From the NCBI RefSeq assembly GCF_000471905.2, contig NW_006498102.1:464981-528980 (forward strand): a stretch of 64,000 bases of DNA, given 5' to 3'. Origin of the DNA: Amborella trichopoda (taxonomy: Eukaryota > Streptophyta > Magnoliopsida > Amborellales > Amborellaceae). The notes below the pieces were generated by a model. That model made no database searches, was not told where the DNA came from, and saw nothing but the letters and a program-made list of their open reading frames with translations. Shown in pieces: positions 10,987 through 21,440 of this stretch (its first letter is position 1; the number at the start of each line of letters is the position of its first letter). Made by a program: the position numbers and the translations under genes.

Positions 10987-12360
10987 ATGGAAACTCCTCC
11001 AAATGAGACCATGCTTGTAGAGGGCTTTGTTTCAATTGTAGAAAACCCATTAGAAAGAGTTCCTAGTGATGTAGTTCCATACCATGAAAAAATATTTTCG
11101 AGTCATGATGGTGCTTATGAATTTTACAAGAGTTTTGCCAAGGCATGGGGGTTTTCACTGCGTCGTCAACAAACAATTGGAAAAGAAGGTGATGGCAATG
11201 GAACTACTAGAAGATATTATGTTTGCCATAAGGATGGCCATTTGACAAACAAAGAATTGTTTGCAAATAAAGGAGAAAGAGATCGATCATCAAAGAGATG
11301 CAATTGTGGAGCGGATATGAGTATCGCAAAAGTCATGGATTATGATATTTCTTATTGGCGTGTTGTAACCTTTGTTAATTTACGCAATCATGATGTTCTC
11401 GAGCCACAAGTTAGATTTTTGCCTGCTTATCGTAATATTTCAGAAAGCTACAAGCTACATATTCAACAATTTTCCAAAGTTGGTATATGTGTTAGAGATA
11501 TGATGTGGTTGTTAGAAATAGAGAGAAATCTTAAACCAGGGGAATTACCATTTCTAGATAAGGATATGTATAACTTTGTATGTGCTACGAACAATGCGAA
11601 CCGTGACAATGATGCTCATATTCTCTTAACAAAATATAAGCAAATTAAGTATGATTTTACAGTAAGGGAAGATAACAGGTTGGAGCATATTGTTTGGTCT
11701 CATGGTTCTTGTTCTCATGCGTATGAGATCTTCGGTGATGTAGTAGTTTTCAATACAACTTACCGGTCAAATGGTTACTCTATGCCATTCGGCATTTGGG
11801 TAGGTGTAAATAACCATGGTGACACTTGTTTGTTTGGGTGTGTTCTATTACGAGATGAAAGAGTTCAATCTTTTTCATGGGCAATGAAGGTATGTGATCT
11901 TCTACAAATTTTGAGCTTTGAATTCTTCCAATGATGTGTGTTTGAGCATGCTTATATGTTTCTAATATTTCTAAAGAATGATATTTTGTAGACATTTTTA
12001 GGTCTAATGAATGGAACGATGTCACAAACAATCCTAACTGATCAAGACTTGGCTCACAAAGTAGCAATCTATAAGGAACTCCCCAACACTAAGCATGCAT
12101 TTTGTATATGGCACTTATTATCAAAATTATCTGGCTGGTTTTCCCTCTTCCTTTGTAAAAGATATAATGAGTTTGACACCGACTTTTACAAGCTATATAA
12201 CCATGAGTCCATTGAGGATTTTGAAGAAGGTTGGCATGCATTAGTCAATAAGTTTACATTGCATTCAAATAGACATATTAACAATATGTGGAATTTAAAA
12301 GAGTTTTGGGCATTACCATACTTGAGAAGCCATTTTTTTACTGGAATGAAGACAACATAA
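10987..12360 (+). pseudogene. FAR1/FHY3-related protein, interrupted in the transposase-like domain
   Basis: FAR1-related proteins are plant transcription regulators derived from Mutator-like transposases. The first coding exon (10987-11889, 301 codons) has the FAR1 DNA-binding domain at about residues 38-140 (YEFYKSFAKAWGFSLRR; cysteines 80, 105 and 107; NHDV with His135), then the start of the transposase-like domain (VVVFNTTYRSNGY, 252-264). A phase-0 intron (11890-11991, GTATGT...TTGTAG) leads to the second exon (11992-12360) with TILTDQD and FCIWHLL. A TAA at 12358 follows FFTGMKTT, where the family has Gln. The frame then stays open through NASVKRFLGPLSELIDQ to a possible donor at 12427. 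The first acidic residue of the ancestral site is Asn256 (usually Asp). The later exons, with the SWIM zinc finger, are missing or in the gap at 12813. It is either a broken gene or a truncated protein of about 418 residues. Confidence 0.85.
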
Positions 12361-12426
12361 TATTCAGGGCCAATCAATGCATCTGTGAAACGATTTTTGG
12401 GTCCGCTTAGTGAATTGATAGATCAG
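12361..12426 (+). pseudogene. In-frame continuation of the FAR1-related gene after the stop
   Basis: Directly after the TAA the same frame reads YSGPINASVKRFLGPLSELI, then DQ, matching the family's conserved segment after the catalytic region. It ends at GATCAG|GTATAA, which resembles a donor site. This shows that the stop is a point change in a once longer gene, not the natural end. Confidence 0.75.
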
Positions 12427-12812
12427 GTATAAAGGTTTGTCTAGAGTTAACAACCCTTCAAAATACAAAGGTTCAAGTTAGAAAGGGTTGTGATAGGTGT
12501 ATTTATCAAAATAATAATTATTTTTTATTAAAAAGTTATTTAAATAGGTAATTTTATCATCAAGCAAGGGTAATTTTGAAATTTTCACAAAAGTACAATG
12601 ACATTTTGAAGGTTAGTGTATTGAAACTTTATTTGTCGAGTGTTATTGTTTTTTAGTTAAAATTTCAATTTTACCCCTTATGGAGATAACAAAAGTACCC
12701 TTTATCTTGTAACAATATTTTCAAAATTGCCCCACAAAAGTAACTTTTTTTTAAAAATAGATTACAAAATTAATAAATTTACCCTTCACAACTCTCACTA
12801 TATTCGGTCTTT
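12427..12812. other. AT-rich non-coding stretch before the gap
   Basis: No gene. Words such as AATTTTACCCCTTATGGAGATAACAAAAGTACCC suggest a small repeat; similar words occur at 14030-14100 beyond the gap. It could be intron of the FAR1-related gene or later inserted repeat. Confidence 0.4.
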
Positions 12813-13457
12813 NNNNNNNNNNNNNNNNNNNNNNNNNNNNNNNNNNNNNNNNNNNNNNNNNNNNNNNNNNNNNNNNNNNNNNNNNNNNNNNNNNNNNNNN
12901 NNNNNNNNNNNNNNNNNNNNNNNNNNNNNNNNNNNNNNNNNNNNNNNNNNNNNNNNNNNNNNNNNNNNNNNNNNNNNNNNNNNNNNNNNNNNNNNNNNNN
13001 NNNNNNNNNNNNNNNNNNNNNNNNNNNNNNNNNNNNNNNNNNNNNNNNNNNNNNNNNNNNNNNNNNNNNNNNNNNNNNNNNNNNNNNNNNNNNNNNNNNN
13101 NNNNNNNNNNNNNNNNNNNNNNNNNNNNNNNNNNNNNNNNNNNNNNNNNNNNNNNNNNNNNNNNNNNNNNNNNNNNNNNNNNNNNNNNNNNNNNNNNNNN
13201 NNNNNNNNNNNNNNNNNNNNNNNNNNNNNNNNNNNNNNNNNNNNNNNNNNNNNNNNNNNNNNNNNNNNNNNNNNNNNNNNNNNNNNNNNNNNNNNNNNNN
13301 NNNNNNNNNNNNNNNNNNNNNNNNNNNNNNNNNNNNNNNNNNNNNNNNNNNNNNNNNNNNNNNNNNNNNNNNNNNNNNNNNNNNNNNNNNNNNNNNNNNN
13401 NNNNNNNNNNNNNNNNNNNNNNNNNNNNNNNNNNNNNNNNNNNNNNNNNNNNNNNNN
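12813..13457. other. Assembly gap (645 N)
   Basis: An unresolved run of N. It lies where further FAR1-related exons would be expected, so their absence cannot be judged. Frames running through it are artefacts. Confidence 1.
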
Positions 13458-14148
13458 TTTTGAATTTTTTTAATATCCTTGAGTGGGACACCCAACTTGA
13501 GGTAACTCGGGCTCGCCAGGATGTTGAGCCCAAGTACTGCCTGACTATTGGGCATTTGGATCAAGTAATCAAACATTGTTAGGAGAATATATTTTAGTTT
13601 AACGTTTTAAGAATTCAAAACAAAAAATTAGACAATATTGATGAAGTTTTGGCATTTCAAGCTGAGTCTAAGGCCGGATATCACACATTTGGGTTGTGCC
13701 CGGGCCCAAACTTATTTTTAGGGCCCATGTTGAGCCCAAACTTGGCCCATTAATAACACTCATCTAATCTCAAAATTTTACTTTCCATTTGAATTATGAG
13801 AGAAGCAATTTCCTAGTTTCCAACAAGTTCTCAAATACCCTTAATTTTATTCATATATTCCCGAAAATCTTTATATCGCCATCTATCTATTTTCTAAAAT
13901 CTTTAAGTCAGTTTCTATTTATCCATTTTCTAATAAAATCTCTAAATCATTAAGTAATGGCAAATTTGAAAGTTTTACAAAATACATCGTATTTGGCAAG
14001 TTAGTGTCGTGAAACTTGATTTGTATATTTTGTCATTTAGTAAAAATTTTAATTTTACCCTTATAAAAAAATAAAAATACATTTTGTAATAATTTTTACA
14101 CAAACGCTTTATTTGATAAGTAAGATATCACAAAAAATAACTTTTTAA
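13458..14148. other. AT-rich stretch with short family-name repeats
   Basis: No gene seen. 13490-13760 holds degenerate words of the type GGGCCCAAACTTG and TTGAGCCCAA. 13820-13960 resembles 7770-7870. Confidence 0.5.
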
Positions 14149-14512
14149 AAAAGAAAAAACATAGGTAAACAATCCAATTAAGGCGTACTTCCAAATTTTA
14201 TCATAACATATAATTTGGATGTAAAAATTACTTAAGATTATCTCAAAATCTATTTTCATATCTAATTATAAAATTCTAGACTAAAAAATGGTTAAAATCG
14301 AGTAGATCTATAAACATATGAAAATTTAAAAAATGGACGATCTAGATAATATGTTGCAAGATGCACTTTTTTTAGGATTCAAAATTTTTTTTTTTTGTAT
14401 TCATACATCTCGATATTGAGATCAATTAGAATGTTTTTCAACAATAAACAACCTTTTTCAATGGATACCCCTTTAATTCTACATTTTAAGGTTACCTTAT
14501 ATAAACCTTTTC
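14149..14512. mobile_element. Family A MITE, worn copy
   Basis: The interior closely follows the copy at 17704-18044 (ATTTTATCATAACATATAAT, GGACGATCTAGATAATATGTTG). The right end is TTTTAAGGTTACCTTATATAAACC. The left end, near ATAGGTAAACAATCC, is eroded, and no clear target duplication remains. Confidence 0.6.
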
Positions 14513-14639
14513 CACATAAACAACCTTTGTTTTATAAAAGTCCTTTGTTTTGTAAAAAATTTCAGAAGTGTCCCAATCATGACATTTTCAGTCTGAATCG
14601 TGACATCAACCTGTAGCTAATCTTTTGAATCCCGTTTCA

Positions 14640-14725
14640 TAGCCGGATCTAAAACGGTCCAACCAATACTCGATTAGAATCGCTTGTTTCCAAATCGAGT
14701 CACCAATTTTTAAGACACTCGTATT
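14640..14725. repeat. Recurrent CGATTC-rich junction block, copy 2
   Basis: A short version of the blocks at 245-420, 40080-40410 and 53810-54085 (CCAAATCGAGTCACCAATTTTTAAGACACT). It immediately precedes the start of large-repeat unit 2. Confidence 0.5.
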
Positions 14726-15368
14726 TAGTTCATTTTAAATTTTGTGGGGCTACAATTTTGTTTTCCATTACAGATGTTACGTGCGTGACGAGATGCGAAT
14801 GTAAAAGTACGATCTGTGAAACACTATTTTTTCATACACAAGTTGTGTGGTGTACAAGACAGAACGGCACCTTAATTGTTGAATAAAGGACGGTGAACCA
14901 TGAGCCACTTGTTACAAGGGCATATTGACGCTGCGGTCGCACATGTAAATACTACTATCGGTAGGCATGTAATGTGGCATTTGAGAAAGGTTCAAATTTG
15001 GGGAAACGTTCTTTATACATCCCCCAGGGCATAAATCTAAGTCGCGGTCCCTTTGAAAAAGAGAAAGATCAACGGTCTACAAATTTTGTTCAATTTTTAT
15101 TTTATTTTTAAAAATTGAGAAATGATCTTATAAGGCCCTCTCCCACCTATATGTGTAGAACCCCAAAAGATCAACATTAAATTCGGTACGGGTCTATAGA
15201 AAAGTCAAATCCTACATCCATGTGATAGTTTTTCTAGAGATCCGTACCAACTTTAATAGTGATCCTTTGATGTCCTATATACATGGGTAGAAGAGGGTCT
15301 TATAGGATCATTGCTCTTTAAATTTTTTTTTTTAATATATTTATGATCATATATACATAAAAATTTGG

Positions 15369-15740
15369 GTGCAGTTAAAGTAAAGCGCATATTCAAAATG
15401 TGTCGAGAAATGTGATTTCAATACTAGAAATCTTTGTAATAGCTTTAAAATATAACTTTATATTTAATTATAAATTTTAAAGCTTAAAAAATAGTGTAGA
15501 TCAAGAAGATATATGAAAACTTAAAAATCTTGAAAATTGAAGGTCTAAAAGTAAGATAAAAGATGCACTATTTCCAAAACTTGAAATCCTTTTTTTCTTT
15601 TCTCGTGACCATGCTTCTTGATGTCGAGATAATCAATTTGAGGATATTTGTGCATCAAACCAACATCTTCTAATGAAAATGTTGAGGTGGGCTCTAATTT
15701 GATTATTTAGAGCCTTGGCTTTATATAAACTTTTTTCATG
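15369..15740. mobile_element. Family A MITE
   Basis: Left end worn (GGGTGCAGTTAAAGTAAAGCG); right end GGGCTCTAATTTGATTATTTAG then AGCCTTGGCTTTATATAAAC. It lacks a counterpart in unit 1 at this place. The interior (TTTCAATACTAGAAATCTTTG, AGCTTAAAAAATAGTGTAGATC) matches 45940-46319. Confidence 0.6.
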
Positions 15741-15789
15741 CATAAAAAATTTAGTTATAAATTCTATCTCAAAAATGATTTTGGAGGAG

Positions 15790-15811
15790 GGAACTCGTAT
15801 ACACATATGAG
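15790..15811. repeat. 22-bp direct repeat flanking organellar insert (left)
   Basis: GGAACTCGTATACACATATG plus AG, repeated exactly at 16418-16439. Units 1 and 3 have a single related copy at this place (1398 and 44273), so the second copy arose with the insertion. Confidence 0.85.
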
Positions 15812-16417
15812 AGAATTCCTCATGATCGTCGTAATGAGAAAGCAAGTTGCTTTATGGTGGTACTTAAGCCACTTGGAGATCCATCACTGGGAAAACGAGC
15901 CGGAATCTAACGATAGAGGCAAATCCGAATAGAGGTTGAATTAGAGAGCCGTATGATGGGCGACTATCTCGTACAGTTCGGAGAGGGCTCGAATACCAAC
16001 GGATTCAATATGTTTCTGAGAAAGTTCCACTCTATTTAATTGCAAGCAAGGTCTGAGGTAGTCAATGGCCTTATCTTTCCTTCCAAGAGTCATCGTCTTT
16101 TGCCATAATGTCCCAAAATAAGGAAATGTCGTCGGTGGTGAACACGAAAAGCAGGAGTGGCCCACCAGTAATAGGAGGCGACAAGACGGGAGCAGACATA
16201 AGAAAGATCAGATCAAGGGCGTAGCAAAAATCTATTTTCTTTCGGCCTTTTATAACGTTTCTGCAATCTTTTATGAGACGAGTAAAATAGCCCGGGTTCG
16301 CTTCCGAGTTTATTCGATCCTCCTTTCCTCGAAAAACCAAATCCGTGTCAAAAATTGATCCAAAGTTACTTCTTGTTGTTCTTTCTATGACTGCCCAATT
16401 TTATCATTTTTGGGGAA
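15812..16417. other. 606-bp insert with group II intron domain V, probably organellar DNA
   Basis: Between two exact 22-bp repeats lies sequence unlike its surroundings in base composition and content. At about 15939-15985 it reads GAGCCGTATGATGGGCGACT then ATCTCGTACAGTTCGGAGAG, which folds as group II intron domain V (GAGCCGUAUG paired with CGUACAGUUC around a GCGA loop). Plant organelle introns carry this motif, so a transferred mitochondrial (or plastid) fragment is the best reading; mitochondrial is my preference. I could not assign the gene. The minus-strand frames at 15941-16340 are open but match no protein I recognise. The empty sites in units 1 and 3 confirm that it is an insertion. 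Confidence 0.7.
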
Positions 16418-16525
16418 GGAACTCGTATACACATATGAGTCTTAGGACTCCCCAATTTTATAAAAAATGTGTATCCAATTCATGCTTGACATGGTGGCAT
16501 CCACTTCAAAGGGCATATTTATCAT

Positions 16526-16809
16526 GGGGTGTGATTTATGTAAGGCTGAGAACCTAAATAATCAAAGTAAAGCACACTTTCAAATAACATAAAAAGATGT
16601 ATCAGGATTAGAAATATTTATGATAGCTAGAGAGTTTATTTTTATTTTTTATTATAAAATCTAAAGTTTAAAAAATAGTATAGAAGGAACATATATATGA
16701 ACACAAAATCTTGAAAATTGACTCAGATGCACTCCTTTTCTTTTGTAAATTTTTCACGTGCGCCTTAATTTAATTGTTTACAGCCTCGCGATTGTATAAA
16801 CATCTTCCC
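16526..16809. mobile_element. Family A MITE, counterpart of 1486-1881
   Basis: GGGGTGTGATTTATGTAAGG at the left; TTTACAGCCTCGCGATTGTA, then TAAACATCTTCCC, at the right. It sits in the same position as the unit 1 copy but is about 110 bases shorter through internal loss. Confidence 0.6.
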
Positions 16810-16874
16810 TCTCCATTTCCCTATTGGTGTAGCGGAACACTCTGGTATTTTTAAAAATGTTGGGGTTATAATCA

Positions 16875-17000
16875 AATTACTGGAAAGAATCTTTGCGTAC
16901 GCGTCTACCTGCCACGAATCTTTATGACGTAACTGAAATGACGTCACTGATTTTGTCAAAAAGCATATGCTTACGTAACTAAAAACAAAAATTACGTCAA
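16875..17000. promoter_or_regulatory. Conserved ACGT-rich block, unit 2
   Basis: CTTTGCGTACGCGTC, TTTATGACGTAACTG, the palindrome TGACGTCA (16939-16946) and TTACGTAAC lie within about 90 bases, followed by CATATAATAATGCC at 17104. This is the best-preserved version of the block also seen at 1940-2060 and 45340-45425. bZIP-type binding is inference from the words; no downstream gene survives. Confidence 0.4.
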
Positions 17001-17199
17001 AGACGGAAGAATGGGACACCGAAATTTAGTAAGGGAAGAAAAAGCCATAATTTGATGGAACCCATGAGCCCCAACACCCTATAACAATAAAGTTATTTTC
17101 CGGCATATAATAATGCCATACAAGACGGCAATCCCATCCGTCCTCGCAAGAAATATCATACAGTAAATTTGGGGATGGTCTAATTACCTTTGTTACAAG

Positions 17200-17608
17200 T
17201 TAGGGATGGTAATGGGTCGAGTTTGGCTGGACCTAGATGTGACTTGAATACATTCGGATCCATGTTTTGGACCCGTACTTGACCTATCGGGTTCAAAAGT
17301 TGGACTCATTAACATACCCGTCGAGTCTCGAGTTTAATCGAGTCATTGTCACCCTCATTATGAGTTTTTTTTTTTTTTTTTGCCCTTTCTTCACCATCAT
17401 GTACCCAATTTATTGGAAACAAGGCCACAACCGAATAGGGCTTGAAGTATTTTATTTACAAAGTTTCGGATCCAGGTTTTGGACCCAAACCCGACCTGTC
17501 GGGTTCAAATGTTGGAACCATACCCAGACCCACATTTGAACACATACCTAGACCTGTTCGGTTGTACTCGACGGGTCCGGGTCCAGGTTCACTTCCACCC
17601 TTATCACT
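17200..17608. repeat. Degenerate GGGTTC/GGACCC short-word repeat
   Basis: GATGGTAATGGGTCGAGTTT, GGACCCGTACTTGACC, CGGGTTCAAAAGTTGGA and similar words recur twice (17240-17300 and 17465-17590). Such drifting short-word repeats often accompany plant transposons. It lies inside the block inserted into unit 2, next to the copia 5' LTR. Frames through it are not genes. Confidence 0.6.
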
Positions 17609-18415
17609 TGTGTTGTCCGTCCTTTCCTATTGTAGAAGGGGCATCAATAGAAATTGCTTAATAAGGAGTGGTAATTTTGGAAAGTTAAAAAGGAATGATT
17701 TATGGGTGTCGTTTCCATAAGGTTGCAACCTTAAACAATCCATTTAACGCGCACATTCAAATTTTATCATAACATATAATGTTGATGCAAAATATTCTTA
17801 AGATTATCTCAAAATCTATTTTCAAATCTAATTATAAAATTTTAAGCTCCAAAAATGATTAAAATCAATTAGATATATAAACATATGAAAATTTTGAAAA
17901 TGGACGATCTAGATAATATGTTGTAAGATGTCGAGATGTTCAATTAGAGGGCTTTTCTACATTAAAACAACCTTTACCGATGGGTTTTTGAAGTGCATAT
18001 ATAGTTCTACATTTTAAGGTTGCAACCTTATATAAACTATTCCCATGATTTATTGATCAAATCATTATTCCATAAAAAGGAGAAGCCTTACTGATGGTTT
18101 TGAGTAGAGATTTTATCTTATCTCTTAGTTGAAAAGAGATAGATATGAGCTATCTTTTAGAAGGTTATGAGATACTCATCTTATTAGCCCATATAAAACC
18201 TTAAATATGAGGGTTTATCGCCTTTTGAGTTCTTTGTATTCATATTTTAAAAGTGAGCCTCTTTTTAGTGAATTAAAAAAATACAGAGAGCTTTCTCTTA
18301 AAGAGAAGAAGAAGAAAAAGAAAATTAATTTTCTTCTTAGAGAAAAGAAGAAGAAGAGAGAGAAATATTGCTTCCATGAGTTGATCGTAGTGCCTCTTAG
18401 AGAGAGTGTTTACGA
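17609..18415 (+). repeat. Copia 5' LTR, first part
   Basis: Matches the 3' LTR from 30597 onward: GTGGTAATTTTGGAAAGTTA against GACGGGTAATTACGAAATGT, then CTCTTAGTTGAAAAGAGATA, CCCATATAAAACC and the GAAGAAGAAGA tract. Interrupted at 17704-18044 by a MITE and broken at 18415 by the gypsy element. Confidence 0.85.
17704..18044. mobile_element. Family A MITE inside the copia LTR, exact 9-bp duplication
   Basis: 341 bp between two exact copies of ATGATTTAT (17695-17703 and 18045-18053). The other LTR holds the empty site (ATGACTTGT, near 30684). Termini GGGTGTCGTTTCCATAAGG and, inverted, GGGAATAGTTTATATAAGG both run into the palindrome AAGGTTGCAACCTT. The 9-bp duplication with GGG ends assigns family A to the Mutator superfamily, and its position shows that the family moved after the copia element landed. 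Confidence 0.92.
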
Positions 18416-19339
18416 TGCAAATCAGAGAGATCTTCGGAGGAAGATCCCTCAGATTCGTACCATAAACTGATTTTTTAAAAGAGTGACAAAGAGTTGGACA
18501 ATCAAATTCTGATATGAGGCCAGATCTACTCAGAAGTGAGCAGATATGCTTTAAGATCACGGGCAGAGCCAGTATTGATCCGAAATAAGGAATACAATAT
18601 AAAATGAAATAAAACTAATTTAATTATAATAAAATAAACAAAATGAAAAGAAACACATGACATAGTAAAAATGTACCAGACTAGGCCAGTTGGCTCGGGG
18701 CTCCCAAGGCTTCGAGGTCTCTGCCGTATCCGTACCGGTTGAGTTTTATGCCTTGCGCTCCATTTGTTTCTCTTCACATTTTCACCAGGTCTTGGTTTTG
18801 TTGAATGAATATCTTAATCTAAGAGTAACATGTTTTCCTAGCGTACTACGTCCCACCCCTAAAAGATGCACGTTAGTGTTTTTTTATAAACTCAAAAGGG
18901 GTGTAGAATGGATAAATACTAAAAACAAGGGTGTAGAATGAATAACTACTAAAAATAGGGGTGTAGGATGGATAACTACTGAAATCTACAAGATTTGCTA
19001 GGTGTAGAATGGATAACTACTAAAAAAATGGGTGTAAAATAGATAATTACTAAAAACATGGGTGTAGAATGGATAACTATTAAAAACACGGGTGTAGAAT
19101 GGATAACTACTAAAAACTACAAGATTTGTTAAGTGTAGAATGGTTAACTACTAAAAACATTAGTGTAGAATAGATAACTACTAAAAACATGGGTGTAGAA
19201 TGCCTAACTACTAAAAACTACAATATTTGCTATAATACTGGATCATAGGATGGGGACCATGGATATGGTGGTCTATGATTTAGGCGGTCTACTGAAATAG
19301 TGTGGTCATATAGGTTCAGGAAAACTATAGAATTTGGCA
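18416..19339 (-). repeat. Gypsy 3' LTR
   Basis: Aligns from AAGATCCCTCAGATTCG (18441) with 25858 onward to the common end ..GGCA (19339) / ..ACCA (26710). It includes CTGATATGAGGCCAGA, TAGTAAAAATGTACCAGA and GGTTCAGGAAAACTATAG. The purine tract expected before a minus-strand 3' LTR follows directly at 19340. Confidence 0.85.
18897..19220. repeat. LTR minisatellite, about 10 copies
   Basis: GTGTAGAATGGATAACTACT then AAAAACA, unit about 30 bases, about ten copies, with ACAAGATTTGCTAG spacers. The partner LTR has only about five copies (26430-26590), so the array changed length after insertion. Confidence 0.9.
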
Positions 19340-19353
19340 CTCCTTGTCCTTCG
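19340..19353 (-). other. Gypsy polypurine tract
   Basis: On the minus strand CGAAGGACAAGGAG abuts the LTR start TGCCAAATTC. A purine-rich tract here primes plus-strand DNA synthesis in LTR retrotransposons. Its position independently supports the minus orientation and the LTR edge. Confidence 0.65.
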
Positions 19354-20734
19354 AGGGACATGTGAGTGACAAAGAAGTAGAAACTCTTTGACGCTCCATG
19401 TCCTTCAAGGGCCAAGTGAGTGGCAAAGATAATGCAAATATTCTAAATTTTATCTTAACGTTTCGTGGTTAGAGGGCTCACCAACTATCCGTCCAAGACA
19501 TTGCGCTCCCCCCTCATCCCTTAGGGCATTTTCATCTTAGAGCTTTCAACTTGAGATGTAGGTGAGTTACACAAGCTTGAAACTCGATTTGGATTTTCTG
19601 ACCATGCTACTTAACTTCACGAGTTTTCACAATTTCAAATTCTTAAACCTAGCATTGTTTTTTTTTTTATTTCTTTAGGGTTTTCTAAGATCTTCTATAT
19701 GTTTTACTTGTTTTAGGAAAATGTTTGCCTGGTCAATTTTGACGAGAGAGATGAGGCGGCAACACGGTAATCATCATATACAGGTGTCCAAACTCATTTG
19801 TTTTAAAAGACATTTTAGAAATTTTGAAAATAGGGAGAGTTTTGCAATAGAATTAGGAGCTTTTGACATGTTACGATTTTATCAAAGAAATTAAGGCTTT
19901 TGAAAACACAAGACATAAAGTGAATCATTTCGAAAATAGAAAGATAGTTTGAAAAACAAATTTTTAGTTAGCAGTTTTAGTTCCTGCAACCATAGAGCCG
20001 TCTAAGCAATTTAACGTCATGCAACGATGGACGGATACCCTTTACGTCAGACGGGGCTAGACAGATACACCCGACCTTTTATGCCATACGGGGCTAGGCA
20101 TTTTTTGAATACACCCGACCTTTAACGTTATACGGGGCTAGATGTTTTTTAATACACCTAACTCTTTATGTCATATAGGTTAGACGGATACACCCGACTT
20201 TTTACATCATACGGGGCTAGACGTTTTTTGAATTGCATTTTCGCTGGCAGTTTAAGCTCGTGCCACCAAGGAGCTTTTTTTTTTTTTTGATATTATAGCC
20301 TTTGCCCCTGTTTGGGGAGACTTTTGCTCCACTGCCCCAGTTATGGGGTGTTTTATTTGCTAATCTTTTTTGTGCAATTGATTCATCGAGGTTTGAGGGA
20401 CACTTATTTGAATACACTTTTCAGACTGAATTTTGACAAACTCAGCCCCCTTGGTTGTAGGGTTTTGTCCTAAAATTCTAGTTAATGGACCATCATGCAC
20501 ATACATAGGGATATGTTTGGCTCATTTTGCCTCAGGGGATTTAGTTGAGAGAGAGAATGGTCCCAAGTTAGCCAATTTCGTCATCGATGAGGTTCACTAT
20601 CTCCGATATATGGTAGTTGGCAATTATACTCAGGCTAGTTTCAAGCCTTCATAACATGCGTATGAAGTTGGATTCGAGAGCGAGGCTAGATCGGCTAACA
20701 GTTTAACCTTATGTAGTGATGGAGGAAGTCCTTT

Positions 20735-20773
<39 letters not shown>

Positions 20774-21440
20774 AAATGGATGATTTTAACAGTCAAATTG
20801 AAAAACATTTTCAAAGAGGGACAGGCCTTATAGTTTTTGCCCCTTGTAGTCTCTTTGGTGGTCATTTTCTTTATTTATTATTAGTTATTTATTTAAAGAT
20901 GATGAAAAAGATTTCCTTTTGAGATCGTGAGGGCCCAAGAGTCATGACGTTTCTCTTGGCCTTTCGAGCTCTCATCCTATGTTTCGTAGAACCAAGAGGA
21001 GTTCTTTGGGTTCTTACCGGGCTTCCTTCTTGGAGAGGTCTCGACATTCTTCTCGGAGTTCGTTTAAGTCATAGGTCTCCAATTCATGTTTCTTTCCCAT
21101 ATCTTCATGAGGTTGGTTCTGTTGGCAACCTATAGGGATTAAGAAGAGTCTCCATCCTCAGGGTCTGTTTATGCAGAATTATTGTGGCTTGCAAGCACTT
21201 ATTTCATACTTGAGATTTTGAAATAGTGCCTCTTTTTTGGAGGATTTTTTTTTTCTTTTTGCCCGTGATGCTCTCTTCAAGTTTTCACCATGTCCTTTAC
21301 TTTAATTTTTTTTTTTTTACATGTGATGCCTTTTCAAGTTTTCACCATGTCCTTAATTTTTTGTTTTGTTTGTTTTTTATTTTTTTAACCCGTGATGCCT
21401 TTTCATATTTTCACCTTGTCCCTTTTTTTTTTCGAGCCCA
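19354..21440 (-). other. Gypsy non-coding region between integrase and 3' LTR
   Basis: No credible gene. It holds a tandem repeat at 20010-20230, an AT run at 20743-20770, and a triplicated T-rich motif (CCGTGATGCC ... TTTTCACC, 21250-21425). Long non-coding regions after integrase are usual in Tat elements. Similar phrases (GGGTTTTCACCGTGC) occur at 59390-59510. Confidence 0.6.
20010..20230. repeat. Tandem repeat of about 53 bp
   Basis: About four to five copies of a unit containing CATACGGGGCTAGACG, TTTTTTGAATACACCCGACC and TTTA. Sequence identity between units is partial. It lies in the gypsy non-coding region. Confidence 0.75.

Larger units (their letters stand above)
14738..17199. repeat. 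Large diverged repeat, unit 2, left part
   Basis: Aligns with 943-2195 and 42960-45630. The unit is broken at 17199 by the nested retrotransposon block and resumes at 31372. The flanks ACAAG (17195-17199) and ATAAG (31372-31376) match 4 of 5 bases. Unit 1 (TTGTTACAAGGTGGAAATAAT, about 2858-2878) shows the unbroken order. Confidence 0.7.

Noticed and set aside
12727..13576. Frames of 248-265 codons across the gap
   Set aside because: Almost all residues are unknown because of N; no evidence of coding in the flanks.
17200..17608. A possible start of the copia LTR at 17200 because of the ACAAG/ATAAG flanks
   Set aside because: The intact 3' LTR begins TGTGTATC, which matches from 17609; 17200-17608 is short-word repeat. 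It remains part of the inserted block, but not clearly LTR.
20740..20772. AT run as a matrix-attachment or origin signal
   Set aside because: A plain dinucleotide microsatellite inside the gypsy non-coding region with no other support.
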